26,119 bases of DNA from Streptococcus sp. UBA6071 (GCA_002436115.1 DIXV01000138.1:42798-68916), one strand, 5' to 3'. Positions 7,641 to 16,032 are shown, counted from the first letter of the stretch. Notes: generated from the sequence alone by a model not told the origin. Numbers and translations: made by a program.

Positions 7641-8888
7641 TTAAAGTTCTTCATTAACCCAGGTAACAAACGTATTCCACCAGACTTTGAAGAAGATAGA
7701 CCGCTCAACGGTTGTTTGAGCGACCATGGTGACGCTCGGTGGAGAGTCTAAGTAGCCCTCATCTTGAAACGTAAGTTTTCCGATTTTCTCCTGTTTCGTG
7801 ACAGGAGCTTCATAGGTTGTTTTGTCGCTTTCAAAACGGGCTTTTGTGTTTTCGTCGCCAGCTTTTTGAACAACATTAAGGTCAGATTTTGCGACAGCAG
7901 ATAGGGTCTTTGATTTACCGTTTAGGACTGCGACACTAGATTTGTCGTAGGCTTGTCCTTTTTTAAGTAAGGTAACGAGATAATAGTTTTCCGAAATATA
8001 GTCTAGAAGACTGTGGCTAGTAGTGAAACGTGCAGAACTATCGGTGTCACTATTGTCAGCATTCAAGATGACAGTGATAACGGACATATCATTTTCTTTG
8101 CCTGAGGCGACAAGACTAGAACCATAAGCAAGAGATGTTCCGGTGATAAGACCGTTCACACCCGTTCTAGAAAAGGCTGCTCCTTCCAGAAGGTAATTCC
8201 AGTTAGGGACAGGTTGCCCATTCCAAGTCATCGAGATCTGTGAGCTTATATCAGTGATTTGAGGAAAATCTTGAAGAAGTCGCCTAGCGATGATGGCAAC
8301 GGTTCGAGCACTCATCATGTTTTCATCAGTTGAAGCAGAGTCTGGGTAGATATTTCCTCCTAGAAGATTGTTAGGAAGGCCAGTAGCATTGACAAGCTTA
8401 GCATCTGTAATTCCCCATTCCTCTAACTTAGCTAACATTTTATCAACAAATTTAGGTTCTGTTCCTCCGATCTCTTCGGCTAGAGCAATCGTTGCACTGT
8501 TGGAAGAAGCCACCAACATGGCGTTTAAAAGTTGTTCTACCGTGTAGGAACGTGCATCCAATGGGACATTCGGAATACTGGTGTCAAAGGTGAGGTTATA
8601 AGCATAGTTTGAAATCGTTACAGGAGTATCCATCTTTATCTTATCAGCCTCTAAGGCCTCGTAGACCAAGTAAGCTGTTAAGAGTTTGGTAATGGAAGAG
8701 ACCCCAGTAAGGGCTTGGCTGTCTTTTTCATAGAGAATTTTACCCGTGGAGACTTCGATAGCGATGGCGTGTTGAGCGGGGGCATCAAAAGCAGGCTGGT
8801 CGGTCTCTTCAGCCTTCACTGAAAAACCAAGCAGAAGTCCCCAAAAACCTAGTAAGGTTAGTACAAAAATATAAAACTGTCTCATCAT
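7641..8888 (-). CDS. dacA: D-alanyl-D-alanine carboxypeptidase (PBP3/DacA-like) with a changed KTG motif
   Basis: Low-molecular-weight penicillin-binding protein of the peptidase S11 family, expected to trim the last D-Ala from peptidoglycan stem peptides outside the cell. Numbering uses the longest reading (420 aa): signal peptide about 1-31 ending at VKAEE, catalytic S70-I-T-K73, S133-S-N135, and a C-terminal beta-rich domain ending in an aromatic amphipathic anchor (FFKVWWNTFVTWVNEEL). The third motif, normally K-T-G in a GLKTGT context, reads G-L-I253-T-G-T, so the KTG lysine is missing. Start: the outermost ATG at 8903 has no ribosome binding site, whereas AAGGA (8896-8900) sits 7 nt before the ATG at 8888, giving 415 aa. 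It lies alone, convergent with sufB and divergent from yceD. Its position next to suf is shared with S. pneumoniae dacA. Activity may be lost or altered. Confidence 0.88.
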   Translation of the reverse strand: MMRQFYIFVLTLLGFWGLLLGFSVKAEETDQPAFDAPAQHAIAIEVSTGKILYEKDSQALTGVSSITKLLTAYLVYEALEADKIKMDTPVTISNYAYNLTFDTSIPNVPLDARSYTVEQLLNAMLVASSNSATIALAEEIGGTEPKFVDKMLAKLEEWGITDAKLVNATGLPNNLLGGNIYPDSASTDENMMSARTVAIIARRLLQDFPQITDISSQISMTWNGQPVPNWNYLLEGAAFSRTGVNGLITGTSLAYGSSLVASGKENDMSVITVILNADNSDTDSSARFTTSHSLLDYISENYYLVTLLKKGQAYDKSSVAVLNGKSKTLSAVAKSDLNVVQKAGDENTKARFESDKTTYEAPVTKQEKIGKLTFQDEGYLDSPPSVTMVAQTTVERSIFFKVWWNTFVTWVNEEL

Positions 8889-8917
8889 AGAATAATCCTT
8901 CATGTGTTATCAAGACA

Positions 8918-8926
8918 ATTATATCA
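8918..8926 (-). promoter_or_regulatory. Extended -10 promoter for dacA
   Basis: On the minus strand TG-A-TATAAT (8926 to 8918) is a perfect extended -10. No clear -35 is seen in the purine-rich stretch beyond it. The start would fall near 8911, giving a short leader of about 22 nt that still contains the AAGGA site. This supports the ATG at 8888. Confidence 0.65.
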
Positions 8927-9027
8927 CAAAAGGAAAGGGAAGGGAGGGACAAGGGATAGTGTTTTTTGATAAGGCAAGGGCTAAAAGAGGAGTATCAAGC
9001 TAATCTTTGAAAAGCTAGCAGAAAATC

Positions 9028-9056
9028 TTCTGAGGTGGCGGCTTTTTTGGTATAAT
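9028..9056 (+). promoter_or_regulatory. Promoter for yceD
   Basis: TTCTGA (9028-9033), a 17-nt spacer and TATAAT (9051-9056) preceded by TGG form an extended -10 promoter. The leader is very short, with GGAGGG (9063-9068) 5 nt before the ATG. It is divergent from the dacA promoter. Confidence 0.65.
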
Positions 9057-9073
9057 AGATGCGGAGGGAATAG

Positions 9074-9613
9074 ATGTTTCATATTACAGATTTACAAAAA
9101 AAACCAGAGGGAATTGCTTTTGAAGAAAGGCTAGCACTAAAGGAAGGGGTCTTGGCGAGAAATGCAAGTATTCTTGACCTGGATGCTGTCGTCGCTAAGG
9201 GTGACATTAAGTATGAGGACGGGATTTTCATCTTATCCTATGACCTGTCTTATCGTATTACCCTAGCCTCTACTCGATCGATGCAACCCGTTGAGATACG
9301 AGAGTCCTATCCTGTTACGGAGCTATTTGTGACAGCAGAGGATTTAGCTACTGTTGAAGAGGAAGAGACTAGGGAGCACTTTCTAGTGGTAGAGGGAGGT
9401 GTTATTGATTTGTCAGAAAGTGTAGCAGACAATATTTTACTCAACATTCCCCTTAAAGTTCTAAGCCCTGAGGAAGAAAGCGAAGCTGTTTTTCCAAAAG
9501 GTAAGGGTTGGCAGGTTATGACAGAGGAACATTATGCTAAAGAGCAGGCTGAAAAGAAATCAGAACGTTCCCCATTTGCAGATTTGGCAGGTTTTTTAGG
9601 GAAGACGGACTAA
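9074..9613 (+). CDS. yceD: YceD family (DUF177) protein
   Basis: A 179-aa DUF177/YceD-family protein. In plants and bacteria the family is linked to large ribosomal subunit/23S rRNA accumulation, and in many genomes it precedes rpmF; here no rpmF follows. Visible features are the N-terminal MFHITDLQKKPEGIAFEE, a central conserved segment at about 55-75 (YEDGIFILSYDLSYRITLASTRSMQPVEI) and an acidic stretch with VEGGVIDLSESVADNILLNIPLKVLSPE. Relatives outside streptococci often carry Cys pairs in the middle; this protein has no cysteine. The charged tail ends in SPFADLAGFLG. It has its own promoter and probably forms a single-gene unit, as gnd has a separate promoter 40 nt downstream. Molecular role is inferred from the family only. 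Confidence 0.85.
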   Translation: MFHITDLQKKPEGIAFEERLALKEGVLARNASILDLDAVVAKGDIKYEDGIFILSYDLSYRITLASTRSMQPVEIRESYPVTELFVTAEDLATVEEEETREHFLVVEGGVIDLSESVADNILLNIPLKVLSPEEESEAVFPKGKGWQVMTEEHYAKEQAEKKSERSPFADLAGFLGKTD

Positions 9614-9642
9614 TGTAAAATTGTCAGAATATTTAAAAATTC

Positions 9643-9671
9643 TTGTAAAATACAGTCTTTCATTGTATAAT
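9643..9671 (+). promoter_or_regulatory. Promoter for gnd-ritR
   Basis: TTGTAA (9643-9648), exactly 17 nt, then TATAAT (9666-9671): a near-consensus housekeeping promoter. The leader of about 28 nt carries TAGGAG (9693-9698) 7 nt before the gnd ATG. Confidence 0.8.
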
Positions 9672-9705
9672 GAAGGGGAGTAAATGTTCTAATAGGAGTA
9701 AATAA

Positions 9706-11130
9706 ATGACTAAAGCTAACTTTGGAGTTGTCGGTATGGCTGTAATGGGTCGTAATTTGGCACTTAACGTTGAATCCCGTGGTTACACGGTGGCTATCTA
9801 CAACCGATCAGCTGATAAGACAGAAGATGTGGTTAACAGCAACCCAGGTAAGAACCTTCTGCCAAGCTATGATGTAGAAACGTTCGTAAATACCATTGAA
9901 AAACCACGCCGTATCATGCTTATGGTTCAGGCGGGTCGAGGGACAGATGCAACCATTCAAAGTCTCTTGCCATATCTTGATAAGGGAGATATCCTTATTG
10001 ATGGGGGAAACACTTTTTATGAGGACACCATTCGTCGTTCTAATGAGTTGGCAGATTCTGGGATTAACTTCATTGGTACAGGTGTTTCAGGTGGTGAAAA
10101 AGGAGCGCTTGAAGGCCCTTCTATTATGCCTGGTGGACAAAAGGAAGCCTATGACTTAGTAGCGGATGTTTTGGAAGAAATCTCAGCGAAAGCCTCAGAA
10201 GACGGTTCTCCTTGTGTTACTTATATCGGCCCAAATGGTGCGGGTCATTATGTGAAGATGGTTCATAACGGTATCGAGTATGGGGACATGCAGTTGATTG
10301 CAGAATCTTATGACTTGATGAAGAACCTCTTGAAGCTCTCAACCGCTGAAATTGCGGATGTTTTCACTGATTGGAATAAAGGGGAGTTAGACAGCTACCT
10401 GATTGAAATCACTTCAGATATTTTAACGCGTAAGGATGATACCGGTCAAGATGGCCCAATTGTAGACTATATTTTAGATGTGGCTGGCAATAAAGGGACA
10501 GGTAAGTGGACGAGTCAGTCGTCATTGGATTTGGGTGTTCCTTTATCTCTAATTACCGAATCGGTTTTTGCCCGTTATATCTCAACTTATAAAGATGAGC
10601 GTGTAAGAGCCAGCAAGCTTCTCTCAGCACCGCCTGCCTATTCTTATGATGGAGACAAGGCAGAATTGGTTGAAAAAATTCGTCAAGCACTATATTTTTC
10701 AAAAATTATGTCTTATGCTCAAGGATTTGCCCAACTTCGTGTTGCCTCTAAAGAAAATAATTGGAATCTCCCATTTGGTGAAATTGCCTCAATCTGGCGT
10801 GCAGGTTGTATCATTCGTGCCCGTTTCTTGCAAAAGATTACAGATGCCTACAGCCGTGAAGAGGATTTGGCAAATCTTCTCTTGGATGAGTACTTCTTGG
10901 AGATTACAGCGAAATACCAACAGGCTGTTCGTGACGTTGTCAGCTTAGCGGTTCAAGCGGGTGTTCCAGTTCCGACTTTCTCAAGTGCGATCTCCTATTT
11001 TGATAGCTATCGTGCAGCGGACTTGCCAGCTAATCTAATTCAGGCCCAACGGGATTACTTTGGTGCCCATACGTATGAACGAAAAGATAAGGATGGCATT
11101 TTCCATTACTCTTGGTATGATGAACAGTAA
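9706..11130 (+). CDS. gnd: 6-phosphogluconate dehydrogenase, decarboxylating
   Basis: A 474-aa cytosolic enzyme of the oxidative pentose phosphate pathway: 6-phosphogluconate plus NADP+ gives ribulose 5-phosphate, CO2 and NADPH. The Rossmann fingerprint [15 protein letters not shown] starts at residue 7; YNRSADKT at 32-39 is the usual NADP-specific loop (N33, R34, S35-type). Substrate and catalytic blocks are [23 protein letters not shown] (S128-G130) and [19 protein letters not shown], containing Lys184 and Glu191, which match the catalytic pair known from the sheep enzyme. The all-helical C-terminal domain ends in [17 protein letters not shown]. The length is normal. The response-regulator gene starts 3 nt after its stop, so the two are cotranscribed, as in S. 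pneumoniae gnd-ritR. Confidence 0.97.
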   Translation: MTKANFGVVGMAVMGRNLALNVESRGYTVAIYNRSADKTEDVVNSNPGKNLLPSYDVETFVNTIEKPRRIMLMVQAGRGTDATIQSLLPYLDKGDILIDGGNTFYEDTIRRSNELADSGINFIGTGVSGGEKGALEGPSIMPGGQKEAYDLVADVLEEISAKASEDGSPCVTYIGPNGAGHYVKMVHNGIEYGDMQLIAESYDLMKNLLKLSTAEIADVFTDWNKGELDSYLIEITSDILTRKDDTGQDGPIVDYILDVAGNKGTGKWTSQSSLDLGVPLSLITESVFARYISTYKDERVRASKLLSAPPAYSYDGDKAELVEKIRQALYFSKIMSYAQGFAQLRVASKENNWNLPFGEIASIWRAGCIIRARFLQKITDAYSREEDLANLLLDEYFLEITAKYQQAVRDVVSLAVQAGVPVPTFSSAISYFDSYRAADLPANLIQAQRDYFGAHTYERKDKDGIFHYSWYDEQ

Positions 11131-11133
11131 GCT

Positions 11134-11829
11134 ATGGCTAAAAAAGTTCTTATCGTTTCGGGTGAAAAAAGCTTAGCTCGGTTTACCGCAATGGAGCTCC
11201 AAAAATTGGAATTTCATGTGGACTTAGTCGAAAACGGTCAATCTGCTCTCAAACGCTTAAAAGAGAGAGACTATGATTTGATTTTGACAGAGGTGCAATT
11301 GTCTGATATGACGGGGCAGGAGGTTGCTGAGTCCTTAAATCAGTTTAAACCTGCTTCAGTCATTGTCGTGATGGCAAATCAAGAGGAGGCTACTGCTCAC
11401 AGTCGTTCGATTCAGTGCTATGCCGTTAGCTACCTCATTAAGCCTTTTGTCATCGATGAGTTGGTGGAGACAATTTCTAGAATTTTCCGTGGCAGAGATT
11501 ACATTGACCAACATTGCAGTCAGATGAAGCTTCCAATGGCTTATCGGGATTTACGGATTGACATTAAGCAGCACATGGTTTTTCGAGGGGAGGAACAGAT
11601 TATACTGACCCGACGAGAGTACGATGTGCTAGCCACCTTGATGAGTAGTAGCAGTCCCTTGAGTCGGGAGCAATTACTGGATAGGGTCTGGAAATATGAA
11701 TCTACTCGAGAGACAAATGTGGTGGATGTTTATATTCGCTACCTGAGAGGGAAAATTGATGTTCCTGGGCAACTGTCCTATATTCAAACGATTAGAGGTG
11801 TTGGCTATGCTATGCGGCATCAGGATTAG
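11134..11829 (+). CDS. ritR: RitR-like atypical orphan response regulator (OmpR/CovR family)
   Basis: A 231-aa DNA-binding regulator: receiver domain 1-120, linker about 121-135, winged-helix domain 135-231 (LTRREYDVLATLMSS, EQLLDRVWKYES, NVVDVYIRYLRGKID, IQTIRGVGYAMR). No histidine kinase adjoins it. The receiver lacks phosphorylation chemistry: the acidic pair is Ser9-Gly10, the phospho-Asp position is Glu53 (DLILTEVQL), and the conserved Thr is Ala81; only Lys103 is kept. Cys128 in IDQHCSQMK sits in the linker at the same number as the redox-sensing Cys128 of S. pneumoniae RitR, which also follows gnd and has Asn53. It begins 3 nt after gnd with no strong ribosome binding site, suggesting coupled translation. 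It may control iron uptake or peroxide stress, by homology. It is not CovR itself: the receiver is far more diverged and no covS is present. Confidence 0.85.
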   Translation: MAKKVLIVSGEKSLARFTAMELQKLEFHVDLVENGQSALKRLKERDYDLILTEVQLSDMTGQEVAESLNQFKPASVIVVMANQEEATAHSRSIQCYAVSYLIKPFVIDELVETISRIFRGRDYIDQHCSQMKLPMAYRDLRIDIKQHMVFRGEEQIILTRREYDVLATLMSSSSPLSREQLLDRVWKYESTRETNVVDVYIRYLRGKIDVPGQLSYIQTIRGVGYAMRHQD

Positions 11830-11954
11830 GGAAACCGCCAGTTTTTAGAGCTTGTGTTGTTAAGCCTAAAGAAGATAACCTGTTCAACCTCTTATGGAGA
11901 AAGTCACTAGCAGTGGGCGTCTAATGGAAAATCGCTTTAAGATATGAGACTTGT

Positions 11955-11989
11955 AAAGGCACTGTGTTGAGATTCAGTGCCTTTTGTTC
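11955..11989 (+). terminator. Intrinsic terminator after ritR
   Basis: AAAGGCACTG (11955-11964) pairs perfectly with CAGTGCCTTT (11975-11984) and is followed by TTGTTCT. Its T-rich tail overlaps the -35 region of the nrdR promoter. The stretch 11830-11954 between ritR and the hairpin shows no ORF or repeat I can support. Confidence 0.8.
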
Positions 11990-12010
11990 TGATGAAAAAT
12001 ATGGTAGAAT
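11982..12010 (+). promoter_or_regulatory. Promoter for nrdR-dnaB-dnaI
   Basis: TAGAAT (12005-12010) preceded by TGG is an extended -10; TTTTGT (11982-11987) lies 17 nt upstream as a weak -35. The leader carries AGGAG (12033-12037) 7 nt before the nrdR ATG. Confidence 0.6.
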
Positions 12011-12044
12011 AAGAGCAGATAAAACAAGAGAGAGGAGACCGTCT

Positions 12045-12512
12045 ATGCGTTGTCCCAAATGTAATGGATTAAAATCAAGTGTTATTGATAGTCGCCAAGC
12101 AGAAGATGGCAACACGATTCGCCGTCGTCGGGAGTGTGAGGAATGCCAGTACCGTTTTACCACCTATGAGCGAGTGGAAGAGAAGACCTTAGTCGTTGTT
12201 AAGAAAGATGGCACACGAGAACAATTCTCACGTGAGAAAATCTTTAATGGGATTATTCGGTCGGCTCAGAAACGTCCGGTTTCAAGTGCTAAGATTGATG
12301 AGGTGGTCAATCGTATTGAACAAAAAATCCGTAGCCAGCATGATGGCGAAGTATTAAGTGATGTTATCGGCAATCTCGTCATGGCAGAGTTGGCAGAGTT
12401 AGATGAGATTACTTACGTTCGATTCGCTAGTGTCTACCGCAGTTTTAAGGATGTGGGTGAATTGGAAAACCTGCTCAAAGAAATAATTGCAGAAAATAAG
12501 AAAAAAGGATAG
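12045..12512 (+). CDS. nrdR: NrdR transcriptional repressor of ribonucleotide reductase genes
   Basis: A 155-aa NrdR protein that senses ATP/dATP and represses nrd operons. It has an N-terminal zinc ribbon with Cys3, Cys6, Cys31 and Cys34 (MRCPKC and RECEEC), the DNA-contacting Arg run TIRRRRE, and an ATP-cone domain at about 48-138 ([18 protein letters not shown], then [10 protein letters not shown] and [12 protein letters not shown]). The start at 12045 is fixed by the zinc ribbon and AGGAG; an in-frame upstream ATG at 11964 lies in the ritR terminator and is rejected. It is followed 5 nt later by dnaB, an order (nrdR-dnaB-dnaI) common in Firmicutes that ties nucleotide supply to replication start. 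No NrdR-box pair was recognised upstream of it. Confidence 0.95.
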   Translation: MRCPKCNGLKSSVIDSRQAEDGNTIRRRRECEECQYRFTTYERVEEKTLVVVKKDGTREQFSREKIFNGIIRSAQKRPVSSAKIDEVVNRIEQKIRSQHDGEVLSDVIGNLVMAELAELDEITYVRFASVYRSFKDVGELENLLKEIIAENKKKG

Positions 12513-12517
12513 CAGAT

Positions 12518-13675
12518 ATGAGACCAAATGAGACCTTTTCTTATCTCAAAAATAATCAGGTTCCTCATGATTTGGTTAGTCTTGCTCGCTATTATCAACC
12601 GATTATGGGCAGTCAGAGTTTGGCACTCTATGCTTATTTTCTGGCCTTTGATGATCAAGGGGCTAGTCCGCATCACTTTAGCGAGGTACTCAACCACCTT
12701 AATATGGGGATGCCAGAGTTTGAAAAGCATTTAAACGTTTTAGCTGCTCTAAAGTTGCTTAATGTTTATCAGCAGGCATCGGGCTACTTGCTTCAACTTC
12801 AATCACCGATGGCTGGCCAAGACTTTATCAAAAACCAAGTCTTAGCGACCTTATTGGAGAAAAAAATAGGTGAAGCGGCTTTTAAACAGCTGACCATAAC
12901 CCTTCCCTTAACTGCTAAACTCATCCCCAAAAGCTTGTCCCAGGTGTTTAAGGAGTCAGAAGACTTGACCCTAACGAAGTCTGATGCTACTCAGTCTGAC
13001 TTTGATGTGACAAATTTTAAAAGCCTTATGGCTAGAGACCAGTTACGCTTTGAGGATGAAAAAGAGACCATTTTAGAACTGTTTAGCTATGCTGAGCTAG
13101 CCAAGAAGACCTGGTACGAAACCTATCAAATCGCTAAGGCAACTGCTGTGGATGGTCTTATCTCTACCAAACGCATGTTCAATAGTTTGACGCCTCAAAC
13201 ACCAGTTCAAGGGGAGTTTTCAGAAGCAGAAAAAGAACTGATTCGCTGGGCGAAAGCCAGAAAGCCGTCGGAGTTTTTATCCGATGTGAAGTCTAGCCGT
13301 CAAGCAGCCATTATGCCTTCTGAGCGTCAGGTGCTTAAACAAATGGCTCAGCTAGGTTTGATGGATGCCGTCATCAATGTTTTGGTGCTTTATGCGTTCA
13401 ATAAGACAAATAGTGCCAACCTTAACGAGAAATATGTTTTAAAGCTAGGAAATGAATTTTCTTACAAGAAAATCCATAGTGCAGAAGCTGCTGTTTTAAC
13501 TATCCGAGAGATGAGCAAGGATCAGCCAACTAAAACAAGACAAGGAAAGACCACAAAGACCAAAAGCAATGTCCCAGATTGGAGCAAAGAAGACTACCGA
13601 ACACAAGCAACTCCAGAGGAACTAGAAAGATTGGAAGCCCTACGCCGTCGCGTGTTGGGTGATAAGGAGACTTAA
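12518..13675 (+). CDS. dnaB: DnaB replication initiation/membrane attachment protein (Firmicute type)
   Basis: A 385-aa Firmicute DnaB, a co-loader that with DnaD and DnaI puts the replicative helicase on oriC DNA; it is not the E. coli DnaB helicase and has no Walker motifs. The N-terminal winged-helix-like part starts MRPNETFSYLKNNQ and contains LARYYQPIMGSQSLALYAYF (23-42). A DnaD-like domain lies at about 200-335 (AEKELIRWAKARKPSEFL, QVLKQMAQLGLMDAVINVLVLYAF). A Lys/Thr-rich linker (KTRQGKTTKTKS) leads to a C-terminal PDWSKEDYRTQATPEELERLEALRRR segment typical of the family. AAGGAT lies 8 nt before the ATG. It ends 1 nt before dnaI. Confidence 0.9.
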   Translation: MRPNETFSYLKNNQVPHDLVSLARYYQPIMGSQSLALYAYFLAFDDQGASPHHFSEVLNHLNMGMPEFEKHLNVLAALKLLNVYQQASGYLLQLQSPMAGQDFIKNQVLATLLEKKIGEAAFKQLTITLPLTAKLIPKSLSQVFKESEDLTLTKSDATQSDFDVTNFKSLMARDQLRFEDEKETILELFSYAELAKKTWYETYQIAKATAVDGLISTKRMFNSLTPQTPVQGEFSEAEKELIRWAKARKPSEFLSDVKSSRQAAIMPSERQVLKQMAQLGLMDAVINVLVLYAFNKTNSANLNEKYVLKLGNEFSYKKIHSAEAAVLTIREMSKDQPTKTRQGKTTKTKSNVPDWSKEDYRTQATPEELERLEALRRRVLGDKET

Positions 13676-13676
13676 G

Positions 13677-14579
13677 ATGCAAAAAATCGCAGACCAAGTG
13701 TCACAGCGTCCGAATAAGGGGCAGAAATCTTATCATGATTTGCGTAAGGAAACGTTGGCTGACCAAGAGGTTCAGGATTTTATCTTCCAGCATCACTTAA
13801 AGGAAGAAGAAATTAATCGCTCGCTGTCAAAATTTTTTGAATACATCACAGAGAGAGACAAATTTCTCAGCCATTCAGAGGCTTATATTCTCAAAGGCTA
13901 TCGGCCGATTTTAATCAAAAATGAAGGGTATGCGGATGTCAGCTATCAGGAAACAGATGAGTTGGTAGCTGCCCAGACACGTGCTAGTATTAACCAACGG
14001 ATCAAGCTTGTTAATCTGCCAAAGAGCTTGCGGCAAATTACGGCTGCGGATATTGATTTTTTTGACCCTAACCGAGAGGAAACCCTCAATTACCTGACCG
14101 ATTTTGTGGATCGTTTTGAGCAGGGCTATCAGAAAGGGCTTTACCTCTATGGTTCCTTCGGAGTTGGTAAGACCTTTATTATGGCGCATCTTGCCCGAGA
14201 GCTATCAGAAAAATATCAAGTGGCAACGACCCTGATCCATTTCCCGAGTTTCTCAGTGGATATAAAAAACGCAATCGCTACTGGCACTGTTAAGGACATG
14301 ATTGATGACATAAAACTGGCACCAGTTTTGCTTTTGGATGATATCGGAGCGGAACAATTTAGTTCATGGGTAAGAGATGATGTTTTACAGGTCATTCTAC
14401 AATACCGGATGCAAGAAGAACTGCCAACCTTTTTCACCTCTAATTTTAGCTTGGCAGACTTGGAACGCCATTTTGCCAATGGCAAATCTGGAGATGAGAC
14501 TTGGCAGGCCAAACGTTTATTAGAGAGAATTAAGTTTTTGTCGAAGCCTATTCATCTTAAAGGGGATAATCGTCGTTGA
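13677..14579 (+). CDS. dnaI: DnaI primosomal helicase loader
   Basis: A 300-aa AAA+ helicase loader partnering with DnaB and DnaD. The N-terminal helicase-binding domain (about 1-130) includes EAYILKGYRPILIKNEGYADVSYQE. Walker A GSFGVGKT spans 159-166 (Lys165), Walker B VLLLDDIGAE has Asp221-Asp222, sensor 1 is FFTSNFS, and the Arg-finger region is AKRLLERIKFL. The B. subtilis N-terminal domain binds zinc through Cys and His residues; this protein has no cysteine at all, so that zinc site is absent. The ATG at 13677 is chosen over an in-frame ATG at 13659 inside dnaB because AAGGAG (13664-13669) sits 7 nt upstream. The following 84 nt to der hold no clear terminator, so der may be cotranscribed. 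Confidence 0.94.
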   Translation: MQKIADQVSQRPNKGQKSYHDLRKETLADQEVQDFIFQHHLKEEEINRSLSKFFEYITERDKFLSHSEAYILKGYRPILIKNEGYADVSYQETDELVAAQTRASINQRIKLVNLPKSLRQITAADIDFFDPNREETLNYLTDFVDRFEQGYQKGLYLYGSFGVGKTFIMAHLARELSEKYQVATTLIHFPSFSVDIKNAIATGTVKDMIDDIKLAPVLLLDDIGAEQFSSWVRDDVLQVILQYRMQEELPTFFTSNFSLADLERHFANGKSGDETWQAKRLLERIKFLSKPIHLKGDNRR

Positions 14580-14663
14580 TTGTTTAGGAAAGAGCAAAGC
14601 CCTGCCTTCCACCCTTATCTACCACTTATTCTAATGAATTTATAAATGACTAAAGGAGGCCTC

Positions 14664-15974
14664 ATGGCTTTACCAACTATTGCTATTGTCGGACGTCCCA
14701 ACGTTGGGAAGTCCACCTTATTTAATCGCATTGCAGGCGAACGTATTTCCATAGTGGAAGATGTGGAGGGCGTTACTCGAGATAGGATTTATGCCACGTC
14801 AGAATGGCTTAACCATTCATTTTCTCTTATTGATACAGGAGGGATTGATGATGTGGATGCTCCCTTTATGATTCAAATTAAGCACCAAGCTGAAATTGCT
14901 ATGGAAGAGGCGGATGTCATCGTTTTTGTGGTTTCAGGCAAAGAAGGGATTACAGATGCAGATGAGTATGTTGCTCGTCTATTGCAGAAGACCCGTAAGC
15001 CAGTCATTTTGGCGGTGAATAAGGTAGATAATCCTGAGATGCGAAGTACTATTTATGATTTCTACGCTTTAGGACTGGGAGAACCCTATCCAGTTTCTTC
15101 GTCTCATGGTATTGGAACAGGAGACTTACTTGATGCCATTGTTGAGCATCTGCCTAAAGATGGAGAAGAGGAGAACAAAGACCTTATCAAATTTAGCTTG
15201 ATTGGTCGTCCCAATGTTGGAAAGTCTAGCCTCATTAATGCTATTTTAGGAGAAGAGCGGGTCATTGCTAGTCCAATTGCTGGAACGACTCGAGATGCTA
15301 TTGATACGTATTTTACGGATAGTCAGGGCCAGATGTTTACCATGATTGACACTGCTGGTATGCGTAAGTCAGGGAAAGTCTATGAGAACACGGAAAAATA
15401 CTCTGTCATGCGAGCCATGCGAGCCATTGATCGAAGTGATGTGGTTCTTATGGTTATCAATGCAGAAGAAGGGATTAGAGAGTACGACAAGAGGATTGCA
15501 GGCTTTGCCCATGAAGCAGGGAAAGGGATCATCATTGTGGTCAATAAGTGGGATACCTTAGAAAAAGATAACCACACCTTGAAAAAATGGGAAACTGACA
15601 TTCGTGATCAACTCCAATACCTCAGTTATGCTCCCATTCTCTTTGTCTCTGCTCTAACGAAACAGCGTCTTCACCGCTTACCAGAGATGATTAAACAAAT
15701 CAGCGAAAGCCAAAACACCCGTATTCCATCCTCAGTGCTTAATGATGTTATTATGGATGCGATTGCGATCAATCCGACACCCACTGATAAAGGAAAACGC
15801 CTCAAGGTTTTTTATGCTACTCAAGTCGCCGTCAAACCACCGACTTTTGTTATTTTTGTCAATGAAGAAGAGTTGATGCATTTTTCTTACTTACGTTTTT
15901 TGGAAAATCAAATCCGTAAAGCCTTCGTTTTTGAAGGAACGCCTATTCATTTGATTGCTCGAAAGAGGAAGTAG
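14664..15974 (+). CDS. der: Der (EngA), double-GTPase ribosome assembly factor
   Basis: A 436-aa essential GTPase that assists 50S subunit maturation. It has two tandem GTPase domains: the first with GRPNVGKST at residues 10-18, DTGG and NKVD; the second (from about 175) with [13 protein letters not shown] in [12 protein letters not shown] and NKWD. A C-terminal KH-like domain (about 350-436) contains [40 protein letters not shown] and ends [12 protein letters not shown]. The start at 14664 follows a perfect AAAGGAGG (14652-14659); an in-frame ATG at 14646 upstream of that site is rejected. A terminator follows 30 nt after the stop. Confidence 0.97.
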   Translation: MALPTIAIVGRPNVGKSTLFNRIAGERISIVEDVEGVTRDRIYATSEWLNHSFSLIDTGGIDDVDAPFMIQIKHQAEIAMEEADVIVFVVSGKEGITDADEYVARLLQKTRKPVILAVNKVDNPEMRSTIYDFYALGLGEPYPVSSSHGIGTGDLLDAIVEHLPKDGEEENKDLIKFSLIGRPNVGKSSLINAILGEERVIASPIAGTTRDAIDTYFTDSQGQMFTMIDTAGMRKSGKVYENTEKYSVMRAMRAIDRSDVVLMVINAEEGIREYDKRIAGFAHEAGKGIIIVVNKWDTLEKDNHTLKKWETDIRDQLQYLSYAPILFVSALTKQRLHRLPEMIKQISESQNTRIPSSVLNDVIMDAIAINPTPTDKGKRLKVFYATQVAVKPPTFVIFVNEEELMHFSYLRFLENQIRKAFVFEGTPIHLIARKRK

Positions 15975-16004
15975 TCTCTATCTGTTATCAGACATACGAT
16001 TAGG

Positions 16005-16032
16005 AAACTAGGAATGATTTTCCTAGTTTTTT
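16005..16032 (+). terminator. Intrinsic terminator after der
   Basis: AAACTAGGAA (16005-16014) pairs with TTCCTAGTTT (16020-16029) around TGATT and runs into six T residues. It closes the nrdR-dnaB-dnaI-der unit. Confidence 0.85.

Noticed and set aside
11134..11829. Calling the regulator CovR
   Set aside because: CovR keeps the acidic pair and the phospho-Asp and is normally followed by covS or stands with an intact receiver; here those residues are gone, gnd precedes it and the linker Cys128 matches RitR.
11830..11954. Possible remnant of a histidine kinase gene (covS) after ritR
   Set aside because: No frame gave recognisable kinase motifs; too short to support.
12434..12730. 98-codon minus-strand ORF over the nrdR-dnaB junction
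   Set aside because: It is antisense to two well-supported genes and shows no coding signature of its own.
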